NCBI RefSeq assembly: GCF_011927835.1
Contig: NZ_JAATJH010000002.1
Span: forward strand, 62,001-126,000
DNA: 64,000 nucleotides
Origin: Neolewinella antarctica
GTDB taxonomy: Bacteria > Bacteroidota > Bacteroidia > Chitinophagales > Saprospiraceae
Direction: 5' to 3'
Below the pieces are notes generated by a model. That model saw nothing but the letters and a program-made list of their open reading frames with translations. It was not told the DNA's origin and did no database searches. The first letter of the stretch is position 1; every line of letters begins with the position of its first letter. Positions 18,815-26,734 of this stretch are shown in pieces. The position numbers were made by a program, and so were the translations under genes.

Positions 18815-19823
18815 TTGCTTGGTCTACTGGCCGGGTTGCTCTGTACGTTTGCTTTAAACGCCCAGTTCTCGGAAATTCACCTGGACAGTGGCGGCGAAGA
18901 ACGCGCCTCCGAATTGCTGGTCGTTGGTGACCGGATCATGATCGCCGGCAGCACGACGGCCGGAGCAACGGATCGCAACAACGGGCTGTATCACCTACTC
19001 GACCTCAGGGGTAGGCTACTCCACTCAAAAGAACTGAACCTCGACCGGCGTACTTTCATCAACGCCAGTAGCGGGGTAAACGACGGGGAGTTTATGCTCG
19101 GCGGTTGGGTAAATAACTTCGGATTAAGCGACGACATGGCTTTTTACCGGATCGACACGGCAGGCACCACCGTGGCGAGCTGGCGCTACGGGGATTTCGC
19201 GGACGACGAGCAAGTAAACGCCATCGCCAGGATCGACGACAATAACTTCCTGGCCGTCGGCAACATCGGCTCTTCCAATCTCGCAACCGCCCTGCTCATC
19301 GACTCCACCGGGAACCTGCGCTGGCGCCGCACCCGAATTTCTCCCGGTCGACACCACCTTTTGCGCCGGCGATTCAATTGTGGTTAATTTGACAGCAGCT
19401 AATGAAATCAATTACGATTGGTCTGACGGTTTTGCCGGTCCACGCCGTACGGTTGGTCGTTCAATTGATTTGTCGATAATCGTTTCTAATGCTTGCCAGG
19501 AAACAGTCGTCGCGGTGCGCACGACGGCCGTTAGTTGCTGTGAGGTGTATTTGCCGACGGCTTTTTCTCCGAATGGGGACGGTGTGAACGACGTCTACCG
19601 GCCGGCGCTGGGGCGGTCGGGGTGTCGTTCATTCGATGCCTATACCCTGCGAGTTTACGACCGGTGGGGCGGGCTGGTATTTCTTAGTGATGGGTTGACA
19701 TTGGGCTGGGACGGGGAGGTCAACGGCCGGCCGGCTACTGGAGGTGTTTTTACGGTGGTGGTGGGGTATTTCGATGGGGTCGGGACGGTGGAACGAGCCG
19801 GAGTGGTGAATGTGTTACGCTGA
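18815..19823 (+). pseudogene. Broken T9SS type B secreted protein (beta-propeller head fused out of frame to CHU_C tail)
   Basis: The first part (frame of 18815, ending at 19387) encodes a signal peptide (LLGLLAGLLCTFALNAQ) and propeller-like repeats (IAGSTTAG, LGGWVNN, FLAVGNIGSS). The second part, readable from about 19341 to 19823 in another frame, encodes PVDTTFCAGDSIVVNLTAAN and WSDG typical of an Ig/PKD-like module. It ends with the gliding-motility type C-terminal domain (LPTAFSPNGDGVNDVY, YDRWGGLVF). The two frames meet near 19325-19345. Intact relatives carry much longer propellers, so an internal deletion that also shifted the frame is the simplest reading. No ATG starts the first frame; TTG at 18815 is the nearest start. 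Confidence 0.75.
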
Positions 19824-20001
19824 AAAGAAAATTAATCGTCGAATTGTACTGTTGTGTAATCGTATATAGATGGAGTCTCGTGGACGACAAAGGTCATTCG
19901 ATCGAGTTAGGAAACGATAAGGCCGTCTTACTTTCATGACGACTTCGCGGATCAAGCTAAGTTTTTAATGTTTGCTTCTGAAGATGTCCTAAATTCGTTA
20001 G

Positions 20002-20688
20002 TCAACCCAACATCTCATCCCGAATCTCCGTAAGGACCTCCCCGAGTAAATTAAGCCCCGGCCAATTGTCTCTGTCCTGAATTAGCGAATCGCTTGCAGC
20101 AAGCCCGGCACCCCAGATTTTATTCTTTACGGATGCGTTCACCAAGGTTTTTCCGGCGGTAGCCAATAGATCAGCCGCTAATTCATCATTCTGGGAGAAT
20201 TTTAAGCGATTACCACGCAGCACTATTTCGCTACGGGCATACTTCCATACGGGCGGATCGAAATTTGTCACCGCCCCGCCAATTCGCTGCTGTTCCTGGG
20301 GGTCGTTGGATTTCAGTATGTTCTCCGCGGCCTTAATATTCATGAACAACAGCGCTTTGTTGTGTAGCAGGAATTGTTGCGTGGAAGAGTAGGTGTGCTC
20401 CTCACTGAAGGTTACCGGGAGTAGTACTCTATTGATGATAGTAAATACCGAACCCTTGAAAGTGCATGGATGGTGCTGAGAAAGGGTGCTGTCAGTTTCA
20501 CTAAAGCAAGTAAAAAGCTCCTGCCCCCCGTTGCGAGCGATTCGCTTTCTTAGTAAACCACCAATATTGTAGGTAGCTACTTCGCTATTGAGTTTTTCCT
20601 CAAAACTGAAGTCTGAGATGTCTCTTCGGCTAACAAAAAAGCTATTCGACCCTAATATTTCTTGATCCGCTAATTTCTTCGTCGCCAT
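20002..20688 (-). CDS. NADAR-domain protein (YbiA/DUF1768-like N-glycosidase)
   Basis: Residues ~58-225 match the NADAR fold: FSETDSTLSQHHPCTF, the helix QQFLLHNKALLFM, IGGAVTNFDPPVWKYARSEI, LKFSQNDELAADLLATAG, LVNASVKNKIWGAGLAASD and LLGEVLTEIRDEM. Members cleave N-glycosidic bonds of riboflavin intermediates or remove ADP-ribose from nucleobases, and several sit in phage-defence or counter-defence contexts. The first ~55 residues are extra relative to YbiA and have no recognised motif. The gene is flanked by AT-rich DNA, which suggests possible transfer. The domain call is firm, the biological role open. Confidence 0.85.
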   Translation of the reverse strand: MATKKLADQEILGSNSFFVSRRDISDFSFEEKLNSEVATYNIGGLLRKRIARNGGQELFTCFSETDSTLSQHHPCTFKGSVFTIINRVLLPVTFSEEHTYSSTQQFLLHNKALLFMNIKAAENILKSNDPQEQQRIGGAVTNFDPPVWKYARSEIVLRGNRLKFSQNDELAADLLATAGKTLVNASVKNKIWGAGLAASDSLIQDRDNWPGLNLLGEVLTEIRDEMLG

Positions 20689-20809
20689 ATCATGCTAATT
20701 ATTAAATTTATGTAGATTTAATCAAAATATAGGCAATAATTATATATAACAATAGCATACGCCGGTAAATCACTCGCGAAGTTGACCGGCCGATAGCCGG
20801 AACGACCAT

Positions 20810-21085
20810 TTAAACATCTGCCTTCACCCGCTCCCGAATCCGCTCCAGTTGCTCGGCCAGCCATTCATCCAGCCCGCCGTACCAATCTTCGTGGCGGCTC
20901 GACGTCGTGCAGCCCCCGGCGTCGGGCACGCAGCTCGTGTGCGTATGGGCGTGTTTGCAGCTCGGGCAGACGGCGGCCGTCTCAAAAGTATCCCAATTAT
21001 GGTTGCAGCGTTCGCAGTACCAGTGGGCCCGGCCGTCGGGTGTCCATTTACAGTTCGGGCAGGCGATTTTCATGTCTTCGTTCAT
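20810..21085 (-). CDS. Small zinc-ribbon protein
   Basis: The function is not known. Three CxxC pairs (Cys9/12, Cys24/27, Cys40/43) look like successive zinc knuckles of a zinc-ribbon or rubredoxin-like domain. They are followed by a histidine-rich bend (HAHTHTSC) and an acidic, amphipathic C-terminal helix (LAEQLERIRERV). The start may be Met1 or Met5; both give the same domain. It may bind nucleic acid or a partner protein. Confidence 0.7.
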   Translation of the reverse strand: MNEDMKIACPNCKWTPDGRAHWYCERCNHNWDTFETAAVCPSCKHAHTHTSCVPDAGGCTTSSRHEDWYGGLDEWLAEQLERIRERVKADV

Positions 21086-21130
21086 CGGGGGAAGAACGGT
21101 TGCGGGGCGGTTTGGGTTGAGGGGAATGGA

Positions 21131-21333
21131 GAGTATAGAAGTAAGAGTAAAGAGATAAGATCTTGGAGTTTGCCGCCGGAGCCGTCTTTACTCTTTACTC
21201 CTCAAGTGCGGAGCACCCTCTGTGTTTCCAGAAGAGGAAAGAATATAGAATAAAGAGTGAGGATGTGAGAGCTTGCCGCCGGAGCCGTCTTTACTCTATA
21301 TTCTTTCAGTGCGGAGCACGATCCATACTCTTC
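21131..21333. repeat. Two copies of a ~90-100 bp dispersed hairpin repeat
   Basis: The units at 21131-21218 and 21238-21333 share GCCGCCGGAGCCGTCTTTAC, flanking AGTAAAGAG/CTCTTTACT arms, and the trailer GTGCGGAGCA. Each could fold into a long stem. Two further copies lie at 22144-22350 on the other side of the membrane-protein gene. Confidence 0.75.
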
Positions 21334-21340
21334 AAAAAAC

Positions 21341-22030
21341 CTAGCTCATCCGTGTCGTCTTACTCATCCGCCATTTATAGTAGCGAACGAACGCCAGTCC
21401 GAGCACCGTCGGTGCCGTCCACAGCAAGATGGCCCAGTTGCCGGGGAAAAAGTCGCCAATAAACCGTTGCCCCCCGAAGGCGAGAAAGGCCGTCGTGGCG
21501 GCGATGTACGTGCTCACCATTTTCGTCAGATGGGTCACCAGCCAGTTGTAAACTACTTTCCGACCCCGCAGATCGCCTACGAGCGAAGGCAGGCTAATCA
21601 ACGACCCGAGAATACCGAAGATCAGAAACAGCGGATCGGCCGCCGGGCCCCACCAGTTGAAAAACGCACCGATCAGAAATACGCCACCCGCAGCCAAACC
21701 CAGCCGTAGTGCCAAATCCGTCCGTAACATACCGGGCGAAGGGCCTTTCTTGTGCCGCAGCACCGCGATGCCATAATACAACTGCCGCCCGGTCAGCAGG
21801 GCCAGATAGCCGAGGAAGAGCGCCGCGCCGATCTGTCCGTCCAGATAATTAAATACGCTCAGCAGCCCCGCCGTGATGACGACTGTCCACATGCAGTACA
21901 CGTAGTACCAGCCGTACCGAGCGTGCGCCAGCCCTCCCTTCCTGGCGATCGCCGGAACGAAAAAGAGTACGATACTACTGAAGCCAGCAAAGATGTGGAC
22001 GGTGAGGAGAAGGCGTTCGAGGGTTTCCAT
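21341..22030 (-). CDS. Polytopic membrane protein of unknown function
   Basis: About seven hydrophobic segments are visible (IFAGFSSIVLFFVPAIA, YVYCMWTVVITAGLLSV, LFLGYLALLTG, LGLAAGGVFLIGAFF, LFLIFGILGSLISLPS, STYIAATTAFLAF, WAILLWTAPTVLGLAFV). HIFAGF near the N-terminus and W-T-H-L motifs resemble DUF2306-like membrane proteins, but I cannot assign the family with confidence. The gene is bracketed on both sides by the dispersed hairpin repeat. Confidence 0.75.
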   Translation of the reverse strand: METLERLLLTVHIFAGFSSIVLFFVPAIARKGGLAHARYGWYYVYCMWTVVITAGLLSVFNYLDGQIGAALFLGYLALLTGRQLYYGIAVLRHKKGPSPGMLRTDLALRLGLAAGGVFLIGAFFNWWGPAADPLFLIFGILGSLISLPSLVGDLRGRKVVYNWLVTHLTKMVSTYIAATTAFLAFGGQRFIGDFFPGNWAILLWTAPTVLGLAFVRYYKWRMSKTTRMS

Positions 22031-22143
22031 TAATTATTCGTTTCCCCAAATATCTACCGGAACGTCAATGAATACAAGGCCTGGGGCCGAACGACAACCC
22101 TATGGGGCCGGATGGTTAGTTGCCGGGACGGATGGTTTTAGGA

Positions 22144-22350
22144 GGAGTAAAGAAGTAAGAGGATAGAGTAAGGACGTGGACGCTTGCCGCCGGAGCCGTC
22201 CTTACTCTCTACTCTTTCAGTGCGCAGCACGATCTTTACTCTTTTAAAGCGGAGCAAAGAAGTAAGAGGAAAGAAGAAGGACGTGGGAGCTCATCGCCGG
22301 AGCCGTCCTTACTCTATACTCTTTCAGTGCGCAGCACGATCTTTACTCCC
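22144..22350. repeat. Two further copies of the dispersed hairpin repeat
   Basis: The units at 22144-22245 and 22254-22350 share CGCCGGAGCCGTCCTTACTC and TTCAGTGCGCAGCACGATC with the pair at 21131-21333. They fill most of the gap between the membrane protein and the sulfurtransferase. AGACCAA is then repeated three times in tandem just before the sulfurtransferase start (22385-22405). Confidence 0.75.
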
Positions 22351-22405
22351 AATCTTCAAATGCCCATAGATCAAAAGGACCCCAGACCAAAGACCAAAGA
22401 CCAAA

Positions 22406-23230
22406 ATGCCCCTAATAACCCCAACCACCCTAGCAAACTTAACCAACAACCCCGCTACCCTAATCTTCGACTGCCGCCACGACCTGTTCCACCCGGAAGC
22501 CGGATTGGCCGCCTACCGTGAAGGCCACATTCCCGGCGCCCACCACCTGCACCTCGACGAAGATCTGTCCGGCGAGATCATCCCCGGTAAAACCGGCCGC
22601 CATCCTTTGCCGGAGTCGCAGTTGTTCGCCAACCTGATGTCTACCTACGGGCTGAGTAAGGGCAAAACCGTCGTGGCTTACGACGATAAAGGCGGTGGTA
22701 TCGCCGCGCGGCTCTGGTGGATGCTCCGCGCGATCGGCCACGAAGACGTGCGCGTGCTCGACGGCGGTTGGCCGGCCTGGACCGCCGCCGGTTTACCGAC
22801 CGAAACGGGTGACCTACCCCTCCCCGAAACGGACTACCGCCGGGTAACCGAACCCTACTCCGCTCCAACTTACCAACTCCGCACCCGCGTACGCGCCCAA
22901 ATTATCACGCTAAATTCATCTCAGCTTTTAGTCGACAGCCGCACGGCCGACCGCTACCGGGGCGATCACGAACCCATCGACCCGGTAGCCGGCAGCATCG
23001 ACGGGGCCGTAAACTACCCGTGGCCGGAGAACCTGACCGCCAATGGCAGCTTTAAATCAGCAGAAGAACTCCGCACCCGCTTCGCCGCCCTCAACGACCA
23101 AGAAGACATCACTTTCTACTGCGGCTCCGGCGTAACGGCCTGCCATAATCTACTGGCCTTTTACCTGGCTTACGACCGGATGGAGGGTCTGTATCCCGGT
23201 GGATGGAGTGAGTGGATTACGGAGGTCTAA
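22406..23230 (+). CDS. Sulfurtransferase, two-rhodanese-domain (3-mercaptopyruvate/thiosulfate type)
   Basis: The enzyme transfers sulfane sulfur from 3-mercaptopyruvate or thiosulfate to an acceptor. An inactive N-terminal rhodanese domain (FDCRHDLFHPEAGLAAYREG, IPGAHHLHLDEDL) is followed by a catalytic one (LLVDSRTADRY, GSIDGAVNYPW) with active Cys239 in YCGSGVTAC. The CG-SGV-T loop is the mercaptopyruvate sulfurtransferase form. The 274-residue length is normal. It is convergent with the LytTR gene, and a hairpin terminator separates the two. Confidence 0.92.
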   Translation: MPLITPTTLANLTNNPATLIFDCRHDLFHPEAGLAAYREGHIPGAHHLHLDEDLSGEIIPGKTGRHPLPESQLFANLMSTYGLSKGKTVVAYDDKGGGIAARLWWMLRAIGHEDVRVLDGGWPAWTAAGLPTETGDLPLPETDYRRVTEPYSAPTYQLRTRVRAQIITLNSSQLLVDSRTADRYRGDHEPIDPVAGSIDGAVNYPWPENLTANGSFKSAEELRTRFAALNDQEDITFYCGSGVTACHNLLAFYLAYDRMEGLYPGGWSEWITEV

Positions 23231-23238
23231 GGTCTAGA

Positions 23239-23297
23239 GTCTGTGGTCTGAAGTCTATAGTCTTGATACCAAAGACCAAAGACCACAGACCAGTTTT
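23239..23297. terminator. Bidirectional terminator built from GGTCT repeats
   Basis: GTCTGTGGTCT (23239-23249) pairs perfectly with AGACCACAGAC (23280-23290), with further partial pairing inside. A T-run follows on the plus strand. It lies between convergent genes. A related hairpin follows the SulP gene. Confidence 0.8.
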
Positions 23298-24154
23298 TAC
23301 GAAAGCACATACTCCCGCACCCGCCCAACGTAACTCCGACTAACCGGCACTTCCTCCTCCGTCCCCACTAGATTGACTTTCAAGCCCTGCGCATTACCCC
23401 GCACGGCAGCGATGTGATCGGTATTCACCAAGTAGGAGCGGTGGCAGCGAATAACGGTGGAATTGCTCAACTTATCGGCGGTCTCGGCCAGGGTGGCGCG
23501 GATGGTTTCTTCGGCGAAGTGGCCTTCCCGGAGGTAACCTACCCGGACGTAGTTCTGCCGGGCTTCGCAGAAAAGAATATTACCCGGGTCGAGCGAGAGG
23601 TTATCGGCCAGGTCCGTTAACCGCGGCGCGGACGGGGCGGGGGTGAAGCGGCCGGTGATGCGACTCAGGCTACTGGCCGTCCGCTGGTTGTCCCGCTCGG
23701 CGCGGAGTTGGAGGGCCATGCCGGAAAAAGCGATCGGGAATAGGCCGATGGCGATCGTCGGCAGGGCGATGGAGCCGAAGACGAGTAGGGAAAAAGCGGA
23801 CCAGTCGACGAGCGCGTTGTAGTACACGAAGTTGCCGACGGTGATGAAGAACAGCACGCCCGCGCAGTCGAGGATCCACCGGCCGAGCGTCCAGTCTTCG
23901 CCCGTGCGCCGCCAGCCGAGCACCCGGTTCGTGAACCAGGAATAAGCCACGGCGATGGCGAACGTGACGCCCGCGTAGCCGACGGAGATCCACAGCGCGT
24001 TTTCGCCGAACTGCAGACCGAGGGGGCGCAGGAAGTACAGCGCTAGGAAAACGAACAGCGCCGTGCGGGCGTGCCCGAATACGATGGCCCGGCCGAACTC
24101 CCGGTCGGGGAAGGGCCGGCGGAGCGGATTTTTGGGGAAGCCAGTCGGTTGCAT
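23297..24154 (-). CDS. Membrane-anchored LytTR-domain transcriptional regulator
   Basis: The N-terminal half has about four membrane segments (TALFVFLALYFLRPLG, ISVGYAGVTFAIAVAYS, CAGVLFFITVGNFVYY, LLVFGSIALPTIAIGLFPIAF). The C-terminal ~105 residues are a LytTR DNA-binding domain (ILFCEARQNYVRVGY, TVIRCHRSYLVNTDHIAAV, EEVPVSRSYVGRVREYV). I chose ATG 24154 (MQPTGFPKNPL) because the upstream codons overlap the probable promoter. Such proteins act as one-component membrane regulators. It is divergent from the SulP transporter gene, a plausible target. Confidence 0.88.
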   Translation of the reverse strand: MQPTGFPKNPLRRPFPDREFGRAIVFGHARTALFVFLALYFLRPLGLQFGENALWISVGYAGVTFAIAVAYSWFTNRVLGWRRTGEDWTLGRWILDCAGVLFFITVGNFVYYNALVDWSAFSLLVFGSIALPTIAIGLFPIAFSGMALQLRAERDNQRTASSLSRITGRFTPAPSAPRLTDLADNLSLDPGNILFCEARQNYVRVGYLREGHFAEETIRATLAETADKLSNSTVIRCHRSYLVNTDHIAAVRGNAQGLKVNLVGTEEEVPVSRSYVGRVREYVLS

Positions 24155-24306
24155 GGGGCTACGTTGCGGGACGCCGAAAGTACGCAAGGTTCGGCGAGTC
24201 CGCTTTGCCGGCCGGCCGTGCCCAAGCAAAAGTTGGTTCATGAACTAAACCGATCGTTTCTTGTAGCTACCTTTTACGCGTTCTTCACTCACTCAACTTC
24301 ACCTTA

Positions 24307-25914
24307 GTGTCCAACACCCCCAGCCTCACCGCCAACTTGCGCAGTGACCTCCCCGCCGCCCTCGTCGTTTTCTTCGTGGCCCTGCCGCTCTGCCTAGGCA
24401 TCGCCCTGGCCAGCGGCGCGCCCGCCTTTTCCGGGCTGATCGCGGGCATCATCGGCGGCATCGTGGTCGGTGCGCTGTCGGGCTCACAGATTGGGGTGTC
24501 CGGGCCGGCGGCCGGTCTGGCGGCAATCGTCCTGACGGCAATCGGGTCGCTGGGCTTCGAGAACTTCCTGGTGGCCGTCGTGCTCGGCGGGCTGATTCAG
24601 GTCGGGTTCGGCCTGCTGCGGGCGGGCGTGATCGGTTACTACTTTCCGAGTTCGGTCATTAAGGGCATGCTGACGGGCATCGGGCTGATCATCATCCTGA
24701 AGCAAATACCCCACTTTTTGGGTTACGACGCGGACTACGAAGGCGACCAATCTTTCTGGCAAGTTGACGGCGAGAACACCTTTACCGAGATCATCAACGC
24801 GCTCGGTAACCCCAGCGTGGGGGCAACGACCGTCGGCTTCATCGCCCTGGGGATTCTTCTGCTGTGGAGTAACGTGCTTTCGAACAAGGGCAAGATCTTC
24901 ACTCTGATCCAGGGGCCGCTCGTCGCGGTGGCGGCCGGTATTCTGTACTACGTCCTCACGCAGGGTAACCCCACCTGGGGCGTTGCGCCGGAGCATTTGG
25001 TACGGGTGCCCGTCCCGAAAAGTTTCGACGATTTTCTCGGCCAGTTCACCTTCCCGAACTTCGGGGCCATCACCAACCCCACGATCTGGGTAACGGCCTT
25101 CACCATTGCCCTCGTGGCGAGCCTGGAAACCCTGCTTTGCGTCGAAGCGACGGATAAGCTCGATCCGGCGCAGCGCGTCACGCCCACCAACCGCGAATTG
25201 ATCGCGCAGGGCTCGGGCAACATCCTTTCCGGCCTCATCGGTGGCCTGCCGATTACGCAGGTAATCGTGCGGTCGTCGGCCAACATCCAGTCGGGCGGCA
25301 AGACAAAAATGGCGGCGATTATCCACGGCGTATTCCTGTTGTTGTCGGTCATCGCGGTGCCGACGTTGCTCAACAAAATCCCGCTGGCGGTGCTGGCGGC
25401 GGTGCTGCTGATCGTCGGGTATAAGCTGGCCAATCCGGCGACGGTTTCGGCGATTTACCGTTCGGGTTGGAAGCAGTTTGGCCCCTACATCGTCACGGTG
25501 CTCGCCATCGTGTTTACGGATTTGCTCACGGGCATCGCCCTCGGCCTGGTGGTCGCCATCATCATCATTTTGTACAAAAGCTACCAGAATAGCCATTTCC
25601 TCCACCGGGTCGATTCTGACGACGCGGCCGGCCGCCACCACGTACAAATGCAGCTGGCCGAGGAGGTCACGTTCTTCAATAAAGCGGCCATCCTGCGCGA
25701 GCTCGACGGCCTCCCCGAAGGTGCCATTCTCGAGCTGGACGTCCGCAAAACCCGTTACCTGGACTACGACATCGTCGAGATCCTCGAAAACTTCGCCACC
25801 AAAGCCCGCGACCGGGGGATTGACATCGAGATCATTGCCGTTGGGAAGCGGGTGATGAATCCGCCTAGTTATATGAAGTTTTTTGATTTGGCGCCTGCTG
25901 TTGAGGGGCATTGA
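24307..25914 (+). CDS. SulP-family anion transporter with STAS domain
   Basis: This is an inner-membrane anion carrier of the SulP/SLC26 family, moving sulfate or bicarbonate. The start is GTG (SNTPSLTANLRSDLPAALVV). The transport core contains about 10-12 membrane segments with the family motifs ALPLCLGIALASGAP, SGPAAGLAAIVLTA and GNILSGLIGGLPITQVIVRSSAN. The last ~95 residues form a STAS domain (LAEEVTFFNKAAILRELD, AILELDVRKTRYLDYD). Bacterial SulPs of this subgroup are often linked to carbonic anhydrase, which hints at bicarbonate, but no such gene is adjacent here. The LytTR regulator is divergent from it. Confidence 0.92.
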   Translation: MSNTPSLTANLRSDLPAALVVFFVALPLCLGIALASGAPAFSGLIAGIIGGIVVGALSGSQIGVSGPAAGLAAIVLTAIGSLGFENFLVAVVLGGLIQVGFGLLRAGVIGYYFPSSVIKGMLTGIGLIIILKQIPHFLGYDADYEGDQSFWQVDGENTFTEIINALGNPSVGATTVGFIALGILLLWSNVLSNKGKIFTLIQGPLVAVAAGILYYVLTQGNPTWGVAPEHLVRVPVPKSFDDFLGQFTFPNFGAITNPTIWVTAFTIALVASLETLLCVEATDKLDPAQRVTPTNRELIAQGSGNILSGLIGGLPITQVIVRSSANIQSGGKTKMAAIIHGVFLLLSVIAVPTLLNKIPLAVLAAVLLIVGYKLANPATVSAIYRSGWKQFGPYIVTVLAIVFTDLLTGIALGLVVAIIIILYKSYQNSHFLHRVDSDDAAGRHHVQMQLAEEVTFFNKAAILRELDGLPEGAILELDVRKTRYLDYDIVEILENFATKARDRGIDIEIIAVGKRVMNPPSYMKFFDLAPAVEGH

Positions 25915-25915
25915 T

Positions 25916-25966
25916 GGGTCTGTGGTCTACAGTACTAAAGACCATAGACTATAGACCATTTTTTGC
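25916..25966 (+). terminator. Hairpin terminator after the SulP gene
   Basis: GGTCTGTGGTCTACAGTA pairs with several mismatches to TAAAGACCATAGACTATAGACC, and six Ts follow. It has the same GGTCT-rich composition as the hairpin at 23239. A GC-rich dispersed element (25965-25984) follows immediately. Confidence 0.7.
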
Positions 25967-26077
25967 GAGGTCGCGGGTGCAAGGGGTAATGGTAAGAGCA
26001 AAGGTTCTAGAGCAAAATTCATACGACCGTTTGTCCCAAAGATGCAGATGCATACAAAACGAAATAAACGACAAACC

Positions 26078-26494
26078 ATGCCCGCCGCTTCCTACCGCAC
26101 CGTAGTCAACGCCCCCGCCGATCATCTCTGGTCCCTGCTACTCGACAAAATTACCCGCCCGGATAAGTACATTTCCGGCGTCACGAACGTCCGGATCGAC
26201 GAGGTGATTGACGAACGTACGCTGGTGCGAAGTATGGAACTGGGTAATGGGTTGACATTGAAGGAGCTCATCACGGCCGACCCCAAAACGAAGACCATTG
26301 TTTTTAAAGCCATCGAGGAAAAGCGCTTTACCGCACTGGTTGTTAATACGGTCTACGAGCAAGCCGGTGTTTGCTATCTGGAATACACGATGAGTAACAT
26401 TCCGCTGGGTGATCACGCGCCGGTGATTGGAAATATGGACGGGCTGATTAAGGCTTCGGTGTTGGAGATGCGGGGTGTGGCGGAGGCTGGTTAG
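26078..26494 (+). CDS. SRPBCC-superfamily protein (AtaL/DUF1857-like)
   Basis: This small START/SRPBCC-fold protein has a ligand cavity. The opening YRTVVNAPADHLWSLLLDKI and the pattern VRIDEVIDERTLVRSM...LKELITADPKTKTIVFKAIEEKRF follow the DUF1857/AtaL-like group. I chose ATG 26078 (MPAASYRTVV) over 26042, because the extra residues are basic and not conserved. The length is 138 residues. No ligand or pathway can be inferred from neighbours. Confidence 0.78.
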   Translation: MPAASYRTVVNAPADHLWSLLLDKITRPDKYISGVTNVRIDEVIDERTLVRSMELGNGLTLKELITADPKTKTIVFKAIEEKRFTALVVNTVYEQAGVCYLEYTMSNIPLGDHAPVIGNMDGLIKASVLEMRGVAEAG

Positions 26495-26734
26495 GCTTGG
26501 AGGCTTTTATCTTATAGCGCGAGGTGTAGGCTGATTTTTTTGATCTCCACGTTTCCTTTATACCTGAACACGCTACGTCTCGGAAAATATCTGCCGGATC
26601 CACAAACAAACTAATATATGGTATTTTTTAATATGCAATTCCTTAGCTTCGTGCCACCTAATTTACAGTAAAAACCGGCAAACACGCTCTATCTCTCTCT
26701 ACCACCTATTCTGGTAAGCTTCTTCACACTACTC

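Noticed and set aside
24484-25911. A 475-codon open frame antisense to the SulP transporter
   Set aside because: It is the high-GC shadow of the transporter gene. The sense frame has clear family motifs and the antisense has low-complexity Arg/Asp/Gln composition.
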